A program made the position numbers and the translations under genes. From positions 132,239 to 196,238 of the forward strand of contig CM030941.1 in the NCBI GenBank assembly GCA_018136815.1: 64,000 nucleotides of DNA, given 5' to 3'. Under the pieces are notes generated by a model, which ran no database searches, was not told the DNA's origin, and worked only from the letters and a program-made list of their open reading frames with translations. Below, one piece after another: positions 41,829-51,742 of the stretch. Source of the stretch: Isochrysis galbana. Taxonomy: Eukaryota > Haptophyta > Isochrysidales > Isochrysidaceae. Within the stretch, counting starts at the first letter, position 1. Every line of letters starts with the position of its first letter.

Positions 41829-42088
41829 ATTCCGATCCGGACTATAGTCAGATGGCTAATTCCACCTCTGTGTATGACTAGCTAGGTCTAGTCAGGCGGA
41901 GTGGTATGACAAATCGTCCTAGTCCGGCTTCGTCGGAATGAGTAGAGAGTAGACTACGTAGTCCAGTCTGGGCCCTATGCCCTATACGTCTAGTCATAGT
42001 CTGGACTATAGTGCCTATGCCTATGCGGTGCGGCGTCCATAGCCGGGACTATATATAGTCCGGACTATAGTCTGACTATAGTCCGTAG
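41829..42088. repeat. cluster of GGACTATAGTC palindromes
   Basis: At least six copies of (T)AGTC(C/T)GGACTATAGTC and truncated forms occur on both strands. The densest run, at about 42046-42085, includes the 16 bp palindrome GGACTATATATAGTCC. Confidence 0.7.
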
Positions 42089-42119
42089 GCCAAAATCGCT
42101 ATGCTTAGCTCATTTCGGC

Positions 42120-42178
42120 TCCCCAGCCCTATATCCTATATATATAGTAGTATATATATATACTAGTATATATATACC
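42120..42178. repeat. AT-rich (TA)n-like tract
   Basis: Short TATATATA runs interrupted by AGTAG and CTAG; no gene. Confidence 0.7.
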
Positions 42179-42477
42179 TATGTTGGGCAAGGCCCTCTCA
42201 CCTCCATGTAAGTAAGGCACACAGTGAGAGGTGAAAGACATATTCATATTGCACACTGATTCACACCGGCTTAAGACGTTTGTACGTGGTACACTGTGCC
42301 CTGTACAGTAAACACAGTAGTAGAGCACCTACAGGCGGAACAAGCAGCTGCACACTATATAGCATAGCACACAAACAACGGCGTAGGCCACATATCAGAT
42401 ATCATGTATCACTCTCATCACCCACCAGGCTCAGGCCCGCGCCGACTCAGTCGCCAGCATCAGAAGCGCTGTCATCG

Positions 42478-42783
42478 TCAGCTCACTTCTTCAATTTCGA
42501 GCAGCTCATCAACAATCGCGTCCATAACATGCGCCTTGTCGAGCTGATCAACACGCTCATCCCACATACCGAGACGGCCACTCTGTCCGTACTTCTCGAG
42601 GTAGATATTCCACAACGTCTCATTCGAAATTCTGCTTTGGTATAGGTGCCAATTCTTGCGAAGATACACAAGGCGGCTCAGATGGGCTGGGCACATATTC
42701 GGATCGCTCAACACCCCGCCCGTGGAGAAAGTTTGCTCGGTGTTGCTTCGTGTGGGAGATGCCCGGGGAACCATACTTTGAGT
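42478..42783 (-). pseudogene. hAT transposase C-terminal fragment (host copy)
   Basis: On the minus strand the sequence reads PRASPTRSNTEQTFSTGG, then LSDPN, then LSRLVYLRKNW. This is the S-x-x-x-E-x-x-F-S and LVxLxxNW pattern of the hAT dimerisation domain, followed by 50 residues to a stop at 42478. It is cut at its 5' side. The neighbouring hAT element (42864-43788) inserted just upstream. The two hAT sequences differ, so they come from different lineages. Confidence 0.55.
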
Positions 42784-42855
42784 TGAGAGTGTTGATGTTG
42801 GCATGTGAGTGTGAGTGTGGTGCCGTGTCGCTGTGTCATCAGTCCGTTGGACTCT

Positions 42856-43796
42856 ATCTGTTTTAGGGCCAGGTAAATACTTGATACTTGTAGCGGAATT
42901 CGCCCAAACTTGTCGGCCAAACTTGCGTGATTCTTGGAGCTGACTGCCTAAACTTGTCGTCAAACTTGTAGCAATTTGTGGTGCCGCAAGTACGTCCGTA
43001 ACACGTTACAACACATTTCCCTTAAGGAGCACGGAAAATCTCGCCACTAGCCACTAGCCACTAGATATCGTGATATCGCGCACCTCCACCTACCTACCTA
43101 CCTCCTATCTATCTCCTATCTCCAACCTCCCTTCACCTTCACCTCTCTCTACATGATGATGATATGATGATATGATTTCTAAATAGCGCATTGTTTCAAC
43201 ATTTCACGCAACACACATGTTCCCACATGCATGACATGACACAACCACACTTACACTTATTTATGAAGACTTCTCCCGGTTGTTGTTGTTATAACGCAAC
43301 ATCAGCGCGGCTTGAATCTGATCCCCAAGAGATGCCGAACGATCTGGACCAAACATTGTGGTCAGCAAAGAAAACACGCGCTCACATGAAGCTGAATTTG
43401 GAGTCATGCTGAATGTAACCCTCGCCGCCAACGCCCAAGTAGGGAACTTTGTATGATTGGATGCCCACCAACTAAGCACCTGCTGCGTGAACGTTGGCAC
43501 CTCGGAGTGATCAATCTTGGTTCCGCGACATGCAGCCAATTATGCGGGAAGCTCATTCAGCAACCCTTGCGTGATAGAAGGCAAATGATGAAAGGAAGGA
43601 ATCTCTGCGAGCTGATGGACCCAAAGATCATCCACCTTACCATACGCAAAGGCTGGATTAAACGCTCGCAGGAGCCCGGTTCGGCGATGCTGCTCCTTAC
43701 AATGATACGGAGAGGCCCAAATTTCCGACGAGCTCGACCAGCCACCCAAACTTGCAAAAAAATTTGTAAAAGTATTTACCTGGCCCTAATCTGTTT
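42856..43796. mobile_element. hAT transposon, internally deleted, with perfect TSD
   Basis: The 8 bp duplication ATCTGTTT at 42856-42863 and 43789-43796 flanks a 925 bp element. Its inverted ends are TAGGGCCAGGTAAATACTT (42864 onward, and the reverse complement ending at 43788). TIR, TSD length and the TAGGG start all fit hAT. CAAACTTG motifs repeat near both ends. The interior keeps only the C-terminal third of a transposase on the minus strand. Confidence 0.9.
43261..43749 (-). pseudogene. hAT transposase C-terminal part with in-frame stop
   Basis: Minus-strand reading gives RRTGLLRAFNPAFAYGK, a region ending ITQGLLNELPA, one TAA at about 43538, and then LAACRGTKIDHSEVP, WWASNHTKFPTWALAARVTF and NSASCERVFSLLTTMFG. 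The last motifs are the hAT dimerisation signature. The single stop replaces a codon where related proteins usually have an aromatic residue. The N-terminal catalytic region was lost in the internal deletion, so it is non-functional. Confidence 0.8.
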
Positions 43797-45168
43797 GTCG
43801 TCTGTCGTTCGCGTCGTTCGTCGCTCTCGTTCTCGCTCTCGTTCCCGTTCTCGTCCCTCGTCCTCAACACTCCATCAGTACCAAACCTCACCCTCAGCTA
43901 CAGCCTCAGCCTATCAATCCCCATTCGCCCAGCCATGTCCGCTCCGTCCTCGCGCTCGCTCGCCCTCGCCCTCGCCCAAGCGCCCAAGCGCCCAAGCCCG
44001 TCCTCCCGCCTTCCTTTGTTGAGGAGGTGGAGGTGGTCAAGCCCGCCATTCCATCACTCTCTGCCGCTCCCGCCGCGCCTACCGCCGATCGATCCCCTTG
44101 CATCTCCTCGCATATCGAGCGAGTTGTCATGCTGGATCCGTCACCCTACTGCTAGCTGCTGCTGCAGCCAGGCATCTCTGTCTAGCGGCTAGCGGGGTTT
44201 GAAGAATCGCTTTAAGTTGAAGTTGATCTATAATAAAACAACTGAGCGTTAGTACCACTACTCCCACTAGCCCGGTACTATCACGACACCCCTCAGCGCA
44301 CTTGCCCGCACGCCTAGTTGAAGTTGATCTAAATAACCCACCTGCTACATTTAGGTCATGCATGCATGTGATTTGACAACAAGTACTTACAACTATGTAA
44401 AGAAAAAAAAACTACACTCGATGGTCCGCGCTGGACTTACGACGGAACGCGGCCTTCGTAGATCATGTGTTCATGTGACTAGTACAATTGGCAGATCTCG
44501 TGTTCACACGCTAGGCCGTATGAACACGACTTGAACGTTCTCGCCCACACCCTAATCGGTGCAGGGTCAGGGGCTTTCTCGATAGGGCTTGTCGTTTGGA
44601 GTTGTCGTTTGGAGCACGACCTTTCTCTACATACACCGGCTGCGGCTCAGCCGCAGGTGCCACTACAAACGTGGGGAGGCAAGAAACTACGCCGCCTCAC
44701 TAGTGGTGGAGCCTCTGCGGATAGAGCTTCTCGGCTGCAACGACCGTTGCCTCGATGTAAACCGGCTCGCAGCCGCTGGTAGCACTTCATGTGGGGAGCG
44801 GCAAGAAACCCTGTCGTCTCGCCAAGGCGGGTGGGAAACGCCGCGCATGGATTCATGGGGGGCCCGTGCTCATGCCACAAAGTTCACAGATAGAAGAGTA
44901 TGTCGCAGTAAGACAACCATCGTTGAAAGGTCTGAGTACCATGTGAAGGCTATGGCTCGGAGGGTCGGCCACATTCATGGGAGACAATGTAACCGTGGCG
45001 TCACAAGATGCAAATGATACCTCGATCGCTTCATGAATAAGGGGCAAGGGGCAACGTGGGAGCATAAGGTGTGAAGATCATCACGGTAGTCACTGCACGA
45101 CAAGGTACGGGATGAACTCAAAAGAAAAGCTGCAATGTTGTAACAACGGCGAATCAGAGCGCATCCGC
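43797..45168. other. no recognisable gene
   Basis: Plus-strand frames at 43810-44160 are Pro/Ser-rich and could be a broken N-terminal gene piece. At 44200-44340 GAAGTTGATCTA occurs twice. At 44640-44820 a block ending GGCAAGAAAC occurs twice, the first with a CTGCGGCTCAGCCGCAG hairpin. No confident gene is present. Confidence 0.35.
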
Positions 45169-47487
45169 TCACACTAATTGAGTGATGTTGTCCCAATAGT
45201 AGGAGTCCAAGGGGTTGGCTAATGACGCGACTTGCATCAGGAGACTCTTCAGCCTTGCCGGCGAGACAGGCTTCTCCAGAACGTGGTTGAACAGCTCGTC
45301 GACGCGCGAGTCTTCAGCATAGACTTGCTGGCGCGACACGCCGGTCAAAAGGACGAGACACACGCGTACCATCTCGCCGCGTCTCTGCCGACCACGCAAG
45401 TACTCTGCAACATCACAGGCAGACGCGTGGCCTGGCTTCATTTGATGGTCGATCATCACGAGATCGAATTGGCGTGCCGAACACTCGGCTTCACGCTCGT
45501 GGATCAGGCGTTTCGCATCCTCACCCGAGGAGGCTGCAACAACTTCGCCAACTTTTAGACTTTTCTCGAGGGCGGACTGCATGAGCTTCAGGATGACGGG
45601 CGAGTTATCGGCAATCAGCACTCGCATGTTCGATAAGTCAGCCGGTGGCGCGCGGGAATCCGCAGACAAAAGTGCACTCGTCTCGCCTTCGGAACCCTCG
45701 TCGTCGTCCCTAGGACGAGCCCGCGTGTAGTTGTCTCTGGAGCTCGGGAGCTCGATGGCCTGCAGACGCGGAACGGTTGAGCCGTTTGCCGTCGTACACA
45801 TAGAGTGCTCAGCTGATGCCAATGGCACCGTGAACCATACGGTAGCGCCGCCATGCACGTTCCTGGAAATACCACAAACGCCGCCCAAACTGGCGGCCTT
45901 GGCGGCAACAGACGAGAGGCCGAGCCCAGTGCCTCCACGCGTGCCCTCCACCTGGGCGAAAGGGCGGAAGAGCTTCTTTGCAATCGATTCGCGAATGCCT
46001 GGGCCTGTATCTTCCACAGCACAGACGACCTCAAGAGGTGCGCGCTCCTTGAGGCCAGAAAAAATGGGCTCGGAACCTATGCCTGCTTCGTCTTGGTTCC
46101 GCACCCAGCACTCAATCGCAACGTGCCCTGACTCAGTGAACTTGACCGAATTGCCGATCAGGTTGAGGAACATGTCGAGCAGCCAGTCTGGGTCGGCGAC
46201 CACGATGACGTCGTCGATTGATGGTAGAGCACCGGGGCGCACATTTGACTTTGCAACAACGTTGCCAACGCTGTGAATCTTCACAAGCTGCTTCAAGACG
46301 GGCATGATCGACCTATCCACGAAGCTCTGGACGTGAACGCGCTGCAGTCTAGGAATTGCTGGCGCGGGCTTCGAATCCTCGTGGCCGACTGCGTTTGCAA
46401 CGTGGTTCAGAATGGTCTTGCGTAGTTGTGCGATAGCGTGCAGTGAGACGTCAACGGCCTCCGAGGCTTCGCTCGCCACACTGGTACCTACGCTTGTGGA
46501 CGAGCCATTGGCCTTCAACTCGCCATGGCCCGAATCGGGCGAGGGCGGCTGTTCGGAGGGCCGCATTGCACCAAACGCCAAGACAAGGGCATTCAGCGGA
46601 GTGCCAATGTCATGCGCAATCGTAGCGAGCGTGAGAGAACGCGTCTGTGCGAACTTCTTCTCCATGCGCATACCACGATACTGCTCGAGAGGTAGACGAG
46701 CGACGAAGTACACAAAGATGATTGTTATGGGGCCCAAGAGAGCAGTGAAGCCCATGGTTGTGTAGAGCCCTCCAGCAGCAGCGAATATGATGAGGCCAAG
46801 AGCTGCGACGATCCCCGTTGGGAAGATGATTATGCCTGGTACCTGGACCAGTGATAGCAGTGGTCCATATGTGAACAGCGTCGCGGTGATGTACGAGATC
46901 ACCTCCCAACTGTAGATGGAGTGCCAGACATAGTCCAGTTCTACTTTAAAGTCTTCTTGCGTCCCAAAGCTTCCCGTCATCAAGTCCATACAGGTGTATG
47001 CAAGAGCAACATTGCGTATGATGAGCGGTGGCCAAACCATGATCGCGAAAATTGCCATCTGCGTGCGATAGCTGGTCTTCCTCGGGTCGAGCCCGTGGAC
47101 GCGAGACCAGCGCGTACTTTTCTCGCGGGCGTCATCACTCGCCTTGCCAGCTGCCCTGTTCTCCGACTCCCTGGCCTCCCGTTGGCGTGCCCTCGCCCAG
47201 ATGCGCAGGATGACAAAGCAGTACACGGCAATGCCGGCTTCATACGATGCGATCGCGATGGAGAAGACCCCCTTCCTGCCGCCAATGATCGTGTCAAAGT
47301 GCTTCCAATGGGACATGCTTCCAAAGAAGGCCATGACAGCGTAGTACATCGAGAAGACCAGCTTGATGAGCATCATGCCGATCATGTTGCGTGGCGTCCA
47401 GATGGTGCGTGTGTACTGGGCCTGCGTGAGCGGGTCACTGAAGCGCAGCCATCGTGAGATGTGGAGGTTGTCCGTGCCGGTGCTCAT
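45169..47487 (-). CDS. membrane hybrid histidine kinase with receiver domain (single exon)
   Basis: The protein is 772 residues from ATG 47487. Residues 33-265 hold about six or seven hydrophobic segments (for example 37-55, 75-97, 142-165, 192-212, 217-260) with no recognised sensor domain. The dimerisation/phosphoacceptor helix follows with AHDIGTPLNA; His292 is the expected phosphorylation site. The ATPase domain has the N box (LNLIGN, Asn446), G1 (VEDTGPGI, 491-498), F box (LFRPF) and G2 (GGTGLGLS, 518-525). A receiver domain fills 621-745, with Asp627, phospho-acceptor Asp680, Thr715 and Lys739. The protein should sense an unknown signal at a membrane and pass phosphate to its own receiver, then presumably to a histidine phosphotransfer protein. 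Such kinases are absent from animals but known in algae, plants, fungi and protists. Confidence 0.9.
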   Translation of the reverse strand: MSTGTDNLHISRWLRFSDPLTQAQYTRTIWTPRNMIGMMLIKLVFSMYYAVMAFFGSMSHWKHFDTIIGGRKGVFSIAIASYEAGIAVYCFVILRIWARARQREARESENRAAGKASDDAREKSTRWSRVHGLDPRKTSYRTQMAIFAIMVWPPLIIRNVALAYTCMDLMTGSFGTQEDFKVELDYVWHSIYSWEVISYITATLFTYGPLLSLVQVPGIIIFPTGIVAALGLIIFAAAGGLYTTMGFTALLGPITIIFVYFVARLPLEQYRGMRMEKKFAQTRSLTLATIAHDIGTPLNALVLAFGAMRPSEQPPSPDSGHGELKANGSSTSVGTSVASEASEAVDVSLHAIAQLRKTILNHVANAVGHEDSKPAPAIPRLQRVHVQSFVDRSIMPVLKQLVKIHSVGNVVAKSNVRPGALPSIDDVIVVADPDWLLDMFLNLIGNSVKFTESGHVAIECWVRNQDEAGIGSEPIFSGLKERAPLEVVCAVEDTGPGIRESIAKKLFRPFAQVEGTRGGTGLGLSSVAAKAASLGGVCGISRNVHGGATVWFTVPLASAEHSMCTTANGSTVPRLQAIELPSSRDNYTRARPRDDDEGSEGETSALLSADSRAPPADLSNMRVLIADNSPVILKLMQSALEKSLKVGEVVAASSGEDAKRLIHEREAECSARQFDLVMIDHQMKPGHASACDVAEYLRGRQRRGEMVRVCLVLLTGVSRQQVYAEDSRVDELFNHVLEKPVSPARLKSLLMQVASLANPLDSYYWDNITQLV

Positions 47488-47819
47488 GCGCCGAGGCGCG
47501 CGCGCGCAGGCGGCGAGCGGGGGTTGCTGGGGGTGGGGGGGACCGGCTCGGGGGCGGCGGCGGGTCTGAGGGCGCGGCGGGGCGGGAGGGGGAGGGGGAG
47601 GGCGGGGGGGCGGGGTGGGGGGGGGACTAGGGCGCGGCGCGGGCGGCCGCGTGCCGGAGAGAGGGTTCTCCCCTCCGCGGAGGATGGAGAGAGAGACCTC
47701 TGTGGGCGGCTGGCGGGGAGGGGCCGATGGGCGACGGAGGCCCGCGGGGCTCTTCTTTAACGTAGACGGGGGCGAGGACTTCTGTTAACACGACCCTCGC
47801 CGGGGGAAGGGCGGAAGAG
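47488..47819. other. G-rich upstream region of the histidine kinase
   Basis: The sequence is dominated by GGGG/CGGG runs on the plus strand, with no gene. It probably contains the kinase promoter, but no element is recognisable. Confidence 0.4.
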
Positions 47820-48470
47820 AGGAGAGAGGGGGGGGGGGGGGAAGAGGAGAGGGGGGGGGCTGGGGGGAGGGGAGAGAGGGGAGAGAGAGAAGGGAGAAGA
47901 GGGAAGGGAGAAGAGAGAAGAGAGAAGAGAGATAAGAGAGGAGAGAGGAGAGAGGAGAGAGAGGAGAGAGGAGAGAGGAGAGAGGAGAGAGGAGAGAGGA
48001 GAGAGGAGAGAGGAGAGAGGAGAGAGGAGAGAGGAGAGAGGAGAGAGGAGAGAGGAGAGAGGAGAGAGGAGAGAGGAGAGAGGAGAGAGGAGAGAGGAGA
48101 GAGGAGAGAAGGGAGAAGAGAGAAGAGAGAGGAGAGAGGAGAGAAGAGAGAAGAGAGAAGAGAGAAGAGAGAAGAGAGAAGAGAGAAGAGAGAAGAGAGA
48201 AGAGAGAAGAGAGAAGAGAGAAGAGAGAAGAGAGAAGAGAGAGAAGAGAGAGAAGAGAAAGAAGAGAGAGGAGAGAGAGAAGAGAGAGGAGAGAGAGGAG
48301 AGAGAGAAGAGAGAGGAGAGAGAGAAGAGAGAGGAGAGAGAGAAGAGAGAGAGGGAAGAGAGAAGAGGGAAGAGAGAGGAGAGAAGAGAGAGAAGAGAGA
48401 GAGGGAAGAGAGAAGAGGGAAGAGAGGAGAGGGAGGGGGCGGCGGAGGAGAGGAGAGAGAGAGAAGATGC
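47820..48470. repeat. 7 bp minisatellite GAGAGGA / GAGAAGA
   Basis: About 80 heptamer units: mainly GAGAGGA from about 47935 to 48110, then GAGAAGA from about 48140 to 48245, then mixed 8-15 bp forms. It yields long Ser/Leu frames on the minus strand that are not genes. Confidence 0.9.
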
Positions 48471-48818
48471 GTCGGGGGAGAGGGGTTGGAGAGAAAAAAA
48501 GACGTTACGCCGTCGCGACGGCGGTTACCGCCAACGGAGCGGAGCATTTCTAACCCCTAACTGTGAAACGGTCTTTCTTCGAAGACAGTCGAAATTCGTC
48601 GATCACTGTCGAGGTTGAGCCGCTCGCTGTTTTTCGCGGGGGGGAAGGGAGGAGATGGGCAAGCAAGGAGATCGGGGGCGAGGTCGGTCTCAGCAGCAGT
48701 TATCGGGAGGTCGCTTTCCGTCGAACATATGGGACGGAATCCATTTGAGCCATCAGTTTCTTTCAGCTCCAGTTCCAGTTCCATTTTAGGAGTGCAGTAC
48801 TTTTTGCGTGACAGGACC
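48471..48818. other. no recognisable gene
   Basis: Short spacer of ordinary composition; nothing recognised. Confidence 0.35.
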
Positions 48819-49100
48819 CTACAAGTAGGTGGTAAAAATAATACGCGCGTTCACTTTTTTAGGGGGGGTGAGTATGTAGTTGACGGGTGTTCGATGTCGC
48901 GCGCCTTGAGTTGGGTGTGTTCGCGGCACAGCCGCGAGGTGCTGAGCGCCGCGTGTACGCGGCGCGAGGAAAATTATCAGTGTTTTTCACAGTGTTCACT
49001 TTGGGGGTCAAGGGAGTAGTAGGTAGTTGACTATGTTCAAACGGTCAAAAAGTTTGAGTTGCGTTCGCGTTCGACTATTTTTTGTACCACCTACTTGTAG
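48819..49100. mobile_element. MITE-like element
   Basis: Inverted ends CTACAAGTAGGTGGTA at 48819-48834 and its reverse complement at 49085-49100 are followed inward by (C)AAAAATA on both sides. The element is 282 bp with no coding region and no clear target duplication, so the superfamily is unknown. Confidence 0.55.
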
Positions 49101-49235
49101 TTGCTAGTTGTTGCAAATACGAGTATTCGCGCAGAGCCCCGGAAATGAGAGTGAATTCAAGATTCAAGCCCCCCCCCGCGCGCGGAGAGCGCGGGCCGCG
49201 CGGAGCGCCACCCAGTGCATCTAGATCTTAAAAAA

Positions 49236-49421
49236 TATTATCTCTTAAGAGGCGGATGGAAGCGCACCTTTGAAGGTGCTTCGCGGCAGTTAGTGCTCTC
49301 AGCTCTCTATATTCAGTTTTATGGACGTTTCATTCCCTTAAACGCACCCTATCTTCAAAGCAACCGCGACATGCAGCACGCAGCACCCCCAAAGGTGCTT
49401 CTCGCCTCTTAAGAGATAGTA
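49236..49421. mobile_element. MITE with TA target duplication (mariner-like)
   Basis: TA at 49236-49237 and 49420-49421 flank inverted ends TTATCTCTTAAGAGGCG / CTATCTCTTAAGAGGCG. Shared GAAGC-CACCTTTG blocks extend the similarity inward. Length is 182 bp. The TIR itself contains the palindrome CTCTTAAGAG. Confidence 0.65.
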
Positions 49422-49444
49422 AACTAGCTGCTACGCTGCTACTT

Positions 49445-49931
49445 GCACGACGGCATAGGTGCTCCATTAGGCTGATATTAGGTCCTGATATCATGATATT
49501 AGGTCCTCTAGACCTGATGACCTGATAGCTTGATGTAAGGTCATGACGAGGTCAGGCGACTATAAATATACTTGACACTTAAATTCTCTTGTAGTAGTAG
49601 TCGTACACTTAGCGCGAAAAACAGTGGGGGAAAGGGGGGATGGGTGGTTCTCGCCCCTCATGTTGGCATGAGGGGAGTCAAGACAGTGAGGAGGGGCGCC
49701 CCCCCCTCTCCATGGCGACCCAACACAGAAGCTAGATCAGCGTCTAAGGGTAATTAATAATCAATGATCAGCAATGCAGAAGTATAAGTAAGCAATTCTT
49801 TTGATAATCACTACTATACTTATAATATCGCGTAACAACCTGATATTAGGCTGAGAATTGGACCTGATATCATGCTAAGGGAGCCGAAACCTGACGACCT
49901 GATATCTAACGGAGCATCTATGGCACGACGT
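49445..49931. mobile_element. non-autonomous Mutator-like TIR element E2
   Basis: Ends CATAGGTGCTCCATTAG (49454 onward) and, reversed from 49922, CATAGATGCTCCGTTAG are related to the ends of E1 (GATGCCCCGTCAGG). The flanks GCACGACGG and GCACGACGT (49445-49453, 49923-49931) agree at 8 of 9 positions. Subterminal CTGATATTAGG, CTGATATCATG and GACCTGATA motifs repeat, as in E1. No transposase; the 469 bp interior is non-coding. Confidence 0.65.
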
Positions 49932-50145
49932 GAGGCGTGAGGCAGATTGCTGGTGCTAGGTGCTACTCCTAACTACCCTCCCTTTCTTACCACTTACCAC
50001 TTACCACCAACCACCCCTTTCCCCTCCCCCCGTTTCCTTTTCTGGAAGACCGGGGGGAGGGAAGGCCGCGCGCGCTGCTTTGACCAGGGACCAGGGGCCA
50101 GTGGCGTGAGGCGTGAGCGTGAGACAGAGGGGGTAAGAGTGTTTC
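49932..50145 (-). repeat. LINE 3' UTR fragment
   Basis: Reverse-complement similarity to the 3' UTR at about 24310-24480 of LINE L5: GCAGATTGCTxGTGCTA, ACTCCTAACTACCCTCC, GGCCGCGCGCGCTGCTT and GACAGAGGGGGTAAGAGTG. It abuts the target duplication of E2, which seems to have inserted near or into it. Confidence 0.6.
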
Positions 50146-51742
50146 CCGCGAGAGATCTCAGCTATGCGCACGCACGGCGCCCCCGCGGGGGAACCAATGC
50201 ACATCGCGCCGTGCGCATCCACGGCGTGCACATGGGTGATTGCAACTCATCACACCCTTCCCGTGGGAGATCTCTCTTATACTGCACGTTTACGTAATTG
50301 GGAACCGCAAAAGAAACAAGCTGCTGTGCGCATGCACGGGGCACTGGTTCGTCAATCTGTCGCCAAAAATAGATCATGGTAGATTTGTATATGGACATTT
50401 GATAGCTCAATTCGACTGATGTGGAGAGTGACGCCCATTCTTTCGATTCTTCTGAAATTCACGACTGTTGTATTCCTGCCCATCTGAAGGCTGTAGGCAT
50501 GAATATTCGTGTAAGGTACGCGCTCACAATTACAATTGAACAGTTCCCCGTGTTGCCACTGACGCACAAGACACACAGATTCGGATTCCCCATGGTCTCA
50601 AGTCCAGGTTTGCAGATTTTGGTCTCGAAATTTGCGATTCGAATTTTGTTTTTGCTGTTACTATAATTGTTGGCTCGTTTAAGGTAATAAACCGGCATGA
50701 CTTCGACTTCTCGTTCCGCAGTTGCTCTGCGAGACTCTCTCTCTCTCTCTCTCCGTCCTCCTCTCCTCGGCCGACGGAGGGAAGTTTCGTCCAAAACATT
50801 CTCCGGTCCCAGGATGTTCCGTGGGGGTCTCTCTGCGCTCCGCGAGGGAAAGGACGCGATCTCGCTCCGAGATCACCCTCGCGCCCTCCCACGCTGCCCC
50901 GCCGTGCCCTCGGTCCCTCGCCCCCGCGGCAGGTTCTTCCTCTCGGCGTGCCATCCGTCGCCTCCGGCCGTTATATTATTCCCCCCCCCCGCGCGAGGTT
51001 CTTCTCCTCCGCGCGCGGTTCGTTTCCTCCGGCCGTCGTTCGTTCCCCCCCCCCGCGCGCGCTGTTTCCCCCCCCTCGCTTCGATTCCTCTCGCGATTCC
51101 TTCGATGATTGCCTCCATCTCGTCCGTTCTTCTTCGCGATTCTCGCGGAGGGGGCACCGACGTTTAACGTTAGTTTCGCCGTGGTTTCGGTAAAAGAAAG
51201 GTAGAACGAATGGCACGCGCCTCGCGTCTCGCGTCTTGTTTCGTCGCCCTTTGCTCGTCTCTTGTCTAGAAGGTCTCTCCGCACATCGCCTTCTTCCCCC
51301 GCGCGAGTTTGGATCTCTCCTCGACCCTCCGCGTTGGCTTAAGCGGACGAGTTTCGCTTTAACGATAGTCCGAACCCTTCGTTTGCGTAGTTATGCGCTC
51401 TCGTTCCGTATTTCTTCGCGCATGGCGATCGATCGCGACCTCAGCCTTCGCCGCGCGGGAGGGGTTTGTTTATCGTATGATTCCGGAGTGTTTACGTTAG
51501 TTTTCTGAGCCCAAGGACTTTGGTTTTTGGGTTTCTAGTGAGTGTTTTTGTAGCAACTTCGTCGAGTCCCACCGTGTTCCCAAGCGAGTCCCCCCGAGTT
51601 CCCGAGTCTATACCCCGAGTCAACGAGTCAATACCAGCCAAGCACGCGCCTGAGCCACCCCCAGTCGCCTGCCACCACCTCCCACAAGCCTCCTTCCACA
51701 CTTCCGCGCCCTCCGTGCGTCGTGCGTCGTGCGTCGATCACC
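50146..51742. other. region upstream of gag, probably including the retrotransposon leader/5' LTR
   Basis: No gene is recognised. The sequence from about 51170 to 51740 is continuous in character with the gag leader (TCGTCGAGTCCC, GAGTCCCCCCGAGTTCCCGAGTC). Because the 3' LTR lies outside the window, the 5' LTR cannot be delimited. I see no convincing primer-binding site. Confidence 0.3.

Noticed and set aside
47627-48547. 306-residue Ser/Leu frame
   Set aside because: Translation of the GAGAGGA minisatellite.
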